From NCBI GenBank assembly GCA_031430555.1, contig JANPBQ010000335.1:1-7950 (forward strand): a stretch of DNA of 7,950 nucleotides, read 5' to 3'. The translations under genes and the position numbers were made by a program. This DNA comes from UKL13-2 sp031430555. Its GTDB lineage: Bacteria; Pseudomonadota; Gammaproteobacteria; Burkholderiales; Usitatibacteraceae. A model generated the notes under the pieces. That model was given only the letters and a program-made list of their open reading frames with translations, was not told where the DNA came from and did not search any database. Shown in pieces: positions 5,347-7,950 of this stretch (the stretch's first letter is position 1; every line of letters begins with the position of its first letter).

Positions 5347-6675
5347 ATGCGAATTCCATCTTTTTGTCTTAGTATTGCCGCCGCGATTTTCCTGACGGCA
5401 CCGGCGTATTCACAATCGCAGGCTTCGGTCGGATTGTCGTCGAACGCCGAAGCCATTTACCGAGACGCGAAGCCGCGCTTGTTGCAAATCCGCACGCTGT
5501 TGAACAGCGCTTCGCAAAAATCCTCCACCGGCTCCGGATTTCTGGTCAGCGCCGAAGGCTTGGCGATCACCAATTACCACGTCGTCTCGCAGCACGCGAT
5601 GGAGCCGCAGACCTACCGCATGGAATACGTCTCGGCCGACGGCACGCGCGGCAAATTGAAATTGCTCGCCTTCGATGTGATCAACGATCTCGCCTTGGTG
5701 CAACTCGATAAAGGCGGCTGGGTGCATTTTGAATTCGATCAACGCGCGTTAAAGGGTGAATTGCCGCGTGGCGAAAAATTGTTCAGCCTCGGCAATCCGC
5801 TCGACATCGGCTTTGCCGTGATGGAGGGCAATTACAGCGGGCTGGTCGAGCGCAGTTACGGCGAGCGTATTCATTTGTCGGGCCCGATGAATCCCGGTAT
5901 GAGCGGTGGCCCGACGCTCGCCGGATCGTCGCGGATTGCCGGCGTCAATGTCGCCAAGGCGATCCGCGCCGAGCAGGTGAGTTTTCTGGTGCCGGCAAAG
6001 TACGCGGCGGCGTTGATTTTGCGGCCGCGGTTGCCCGATCCATTGACTGGCATGATCACCCGCGCCGAAATCACGCGTCAATTGACGGCGTGGCAAACCG
6101 AGCTCTACGCCGCACTGGAGTCAAAAGGTTTCAAGGCCACGCCCAACGGCCCTTACCGCGTGCCGGAGAGTGCCGCCGATTGGTTCACCTGCGGCGCGCA
6201 CACCAATGCCGACGCCAAACCGGCACCGCGTGCGCGCTCCGATTCATCGAGTTGCGCGATGCAAAATTGGCTATTCCTCGCCGGCGATTTGTACACCGGC
6301 AACGTGCGCATCGCGCGCAATCATTTCAAATCGATCGATCTGAACAGTTTTCAATTCGCCAATTTCGTCTCGCAAAGTGCGCGCTTGTCGGGCGATGACT
6401 CCAACGTGAAACGTTTCACGCCGTCCGCCTGCCATGAAGATATCGTGGCGGCCGGCGATCCGGGCGCCAAGGCATCCCATCCGCGACTGCGCGTGATGTG
6501 GTGCGCGAGTGCGTACCGCGATCTGGAAGGATTGTTCAATGTCTCGATGATGGCAGTTACGCAGGATCGCAGCAACGAGGCAGTCGCGGTGACGCTGTCG
6601 ATGAGCGGCACGTCATATGAAAACGCGACGCGGTTCGCCAAACTTCTCCTCAACGAATTGACGGTGGCGCAATGA
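5347..6675 (+). CDS. Secreted trypsin-like serine protease with a unique C-terminal domain
   Basis: This 442-residue protein has a signal peptide (MRIPSFCLSIAAAIFLTAPAYS, cut near residue 22), so it acts in the periplasm or outside. The protease domain (about 35-225) follows the HtrA/trypsin-like pattern: GSGFLVSAEGLAITNYHVV with catalytic H78, NDLALVQL with D114, and GPMNPGMSGGPTL with S186 in the usual GxSGGP. The full triad is present. No PDZ domain follows, unlike DegP and DegS. Instead residues about 235-442 form a region I do not recognise, with four cysteines (C282, C303, C362, C386) that could form disulfides in the periplasm. ATG 5347 is preferred over an in-frame start at 5275 because it begins directly at the signal peptide; the Shine-Dalgarno is weak. 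The stop overlaps the ATG of the FHA gene (ATGA), so the two are translationally coupled. The substrate is unknown. Confidence 0.88.
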   Translation: MRIPSFCLSIAAAIFLTAPAYSQSQASVGLSSNAEAIYRDAKPRLLQIRTLLNSASQKSSTGSGFLVSAEGLAITNYHVVSQHAMEPQTYRMEYVSADGTRGKLKLLAFDVINDLALVQLDKGGWVHFEFDQRALKGELPRGEKLFSLGNPLDIGFAVMEGNYSGLVERSYGERIHLSGPMNPGMSGGPTLAGSSRIAGVNVAKAIRAEQVSFLVPAKYAAALILRPRLPDPLTGMITRAEITRQLTAWQTELYAALESKGFKATPNGPYRVPESAADWFTCGAHTNADAKPAPRARSDSSSCAMQNWLFLAGDLYTGNVRIARNHFKSIDLNSFQFANFVSQSARLSGDDSNVKRFTPSACHEDIVAAGDPGAKASHPRLRVMWCASAYRDLEGLFNVSMMAVTQDRSNEAVAVTLSMSGTSYENATRFAKLLLNELTVAQ

Positions 6676-7751
6676 ACATGCCGCCAGTCTTTTGGGTCGA
6701 GATCCTCGACGCATCCGGTGCCGTGGTATTGCGCCGACGCGTGCAATCCGGCGTCGCCACGATTGGCCGCGGGTATCAAAACGATGTCGTGATCGACGAC
6801 GCGTATGTCGCGCCGGCGCATTTGCGAATCGCGTATGAATTCGATGCTGCTGGCGTGGACACGGATGCTGATAAAAATCCCGCACTGTGGATTGAAGATT
6901 TAGATTCGCAAAATGGGACTATCGATATCGCGACTGAATCAAGCGTCAAGCGCATCGCGGTTGGCGAAGAATCGCTGATCCGCATCGGCCATACGCGTCT
7001 GCGCATCCGCCGCGCGGGCTTCGTGGTGGCACCCGCTTTGGCACTACCGACGACGAGCGGCATCGCCGCACCCACCACGCCACCCTCGCCACACGCAGTG
7101 CCGATCTCCGCACCGGCAATCGGTTACGGCAACGCGGCGTTGGGAATGATGGCGCTGTTCATCGCGGTGATTTTGCTTTCCACCTGGCTCTCGCAAACCA
7201 GCGAATTCAAACTCGCCGCCTATTTGCCCGGCGCGGTGATATTTCCGCTGCTCGTACTGGGCTGGGCGGGAATCTGGACGTTGCTGACGCGCCTCGTGAC
7301 CAACCGCGGCCAATTTTTTCGGCATGCAGCGATTGCGTTCGCGTTCATGCTCGCCTTGTTCGCGGTGGATTTATTGGGCGATTTTGTCAGTTACGCCCTC
7401 GCCTGGACGGCACCGCAGAAGTGGTTGCCACTGCTCGCCTGGGCAATGTTTGGTGCGCTCAGTTTCGCGCACATCCGCGCCATTGCGCCCAAACACGGCC
7501 GCGTGGTCGGTGCCATCCTCGGCGCGCTGGTCGTGGTCGCGATCGGCGTGCATGTGTCACTGCGCGCCGAAGCCGAGCGCCTGCAATCGCAACGCATCTC
7601 CGCCAAACTCATGCCGCCGTTTCTGTTGCTGAAATCACCGGTGGAACCCGATGATTTTTTCAAAAGCGCCATCGCGCTTAAACCGAAGCTGGACGAAGAA
7701 CGAAAGAAAGATCCTTCGTCGAGCGCATTTTCGTTTGCGGATTTGGATTAG
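6672..7751 (+). CDS. FHA-domain membrane protein (N-terminal FHA, about five transmembrane segments)
   Basis: This 359-residue protein begins with an FHA domain (about 5-115), a fold that usually binds phosphothreonine peptides. Visible motifs are TIGRGYQNDVVIDD with G32 and R33, H50, and DLDSQNGT with S79, N81 and G82. The serine normally three residues before the histidine (VSxxH) is replaced by alanine (V46-A47-P48-A49-H50), so phosphopeptide binding may be altered. A Pro/Ala/Thr-rich linker (about 120-150) leads to hydrophobic segments near 154-173, 183-206, 218-243, 251-268 and 278-297. A charged tail (298-359) follows, with LRAEAERLQSQR and DEERKKD. Five spans would leave the FHA domain in the cytoplasm and the tail in the periplasm. 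The ATG overlaps the protease stop (6672-6675), tying expression and probably function to it. Neither a kinase nor a phosphatase gene is in the window. Confidence 0.85.
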   Translation: MNMPPVFWVEILDASGAVVLRRRVQSGVATIGRGYQNDVVIDDAYVAPAHLRIAYEFDAAGVDTDADKNPALWIEDLDSQNGTIDIATESSVKRIAVGEESLIRIGHTRLRIRRAGFVVAPALALPTTSGIAAPTTPPSPHAVPISAPAIGYGNAALGMMALFIAVILLSTWLSQTSEFKLAAYLPGAVIFPLLVLGWAGIWTLLTRLVTNRGQFFRHAAIAFAFMLALFAVDLLGDFVSYALAWTAPQKWLPLLAWAMFGALSFAHIRAIAPKHGRVVGAILGALVVVAIGVHVSLRAEAERLQSQRISAKLMPPFLLLKSPVEPDDFFKSAIALKPKLDEERKKDPSSSAFSFADLD

Positions 7752-7771
7752 GGACAGTGAGCGGCCACGGC

Positions 7772-7855
7772 GAAAGTATGTAAAACTCAAGCACTGGTGC
7801 GCCGTTTGGCGCATTTGTGTCTGGAGAAGCCCGCTGATACTAGTGTTTTACTTTC
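7772..7855. repeat. Imperfect inverted repeat (GAAAGT..AAAAC / GTTTTACTTTC) enclosing the hairpin
   Basis: The left arm GAAAGTATGTAAAAC (7772-7786) pairs with GTTTTACTTTC (7845-7855) except for four extra bases on the left; GTAAAAC/GTTTTAC is exact. Inside are the perfect hairpin at 7798-7813 and further partial pairing (CACTGG against CTAGTG). The whole 84-bp unit is more AT-rich than the flanking genes and contains no reading frame of note. It could be a bidirectional terminator or a small non-autonomous repeat element. Confidence 0.4.
7798..7813 (+). terminator. Possible weak Rho-independent terminator after the FHA gene
   Basis: TGCGCC, loop GTTT, GGCGCA is a perfect 6-bp GC-rich stem, followed by tttgtgt. 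It lies 46 bases after the FHA stop. The T-run is short and interrupted, so termination would be weak. Confidence 0.4.
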
Positions 7856-7909
7856 AGGTAGGTTCTATTGATCCGACAATTAAACATGTTGAACTGACTT
7901 CAATTATTT

Positions 7910-7934
7910 CCTTCCCCCGCGTAGGCGGGGGGCC
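7910..7934. repeat. Palindromic repeat at the window edge, similar in type to palindrome 1 in polA
   Basis: CCTTCCCCCGC, then gtag, then GCGGGGG. The first arm matches the first arm of the polA palindrome at 837-847 at 10 of 11 bases, and the second arm shares GCGGGGG with it. The element probably continues or ends close to the window edge. It stands in intergenic DNA, the usual place for such dispersed repeats. Confidence 0.6.
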
Positions 7935-7950
7935 AAGTTTCGTAGCGGAA

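Noticed and set aside
7780..7851. Integron attC-like site based on GTAAAAC...GTTTTAC
   Set aside because: The core does not fit the GTTRRRY/RYYYAAC consensus and no integrase or cassette structure is present.

Overview
The window looks like chromosomal DNA from a betaproteobacterium. The evidence is protein-level resemblance plus gene order: a polA gene divergent from a LOG-family protein, followed by a DUF2782 secreted protein, a kinase-fold homoserine kinase (thrB) and a BPSS1780-family membrane protein. From memory, this DUF2782/thrB/BPSS1780/polA neighbourhood is typical of that class. The genus cannot be named from the sequence. There are no rRNA or tRNA genes, no CRISPR array, no transposase and no phage genes.

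Layout. Positions 1-1753 (minus strand) hold the N-terminal 584 codons of DNA polymerase I. They cover the complete 5'-3' exonuclease and 3'-5' proofreading domains; the polymerase domain lies beyond the left edge. The linker between the two nuclease domains carries about 150 bp of palindromic repeat DNA (about 722-875) that is translated in frame. Positions 1768-4673 (plus strand) hold a compact cluster: LOG family (TTG start), DUF2782, thrB and the BPSS1780-type membrane protein. Gaps within it are 1, 81 and 4 nt. Positions 4801-5281 hold the wreck of a branched-chain amino-acid-type ABC transporter substrate-binding protein, with no start codon, most of the middle missing and the ends in different frames. 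Positions 5347-7751 hold a two-gene unit with a 4-nt ATGA overlap: a secreted trypsin-like serine protease and an FHA-domain protein with about five membrane spans. Positions 7752-7950 are intergenic, with a GC hairpin, a flanking imperfect inverted repeat and, at the edge, a palindrome of the same general type as those inside polA.

How the genes work together. The first half is housekeeping: DNA replication and repair, nucleotide-related LOG hydrolase, and threonine biosynthesis. The protease/FHA pair is the least understood part. Five predicted spans would put the FHA domain in the cytoplasm and the C-terminal tail in the periplasm with the protease, which suggests a membrane-spanning signalling or quality-control pair; this is inference. 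The two strongest points for a second look are the in-frame repeat insertion in polA and the protease/FHA pair.
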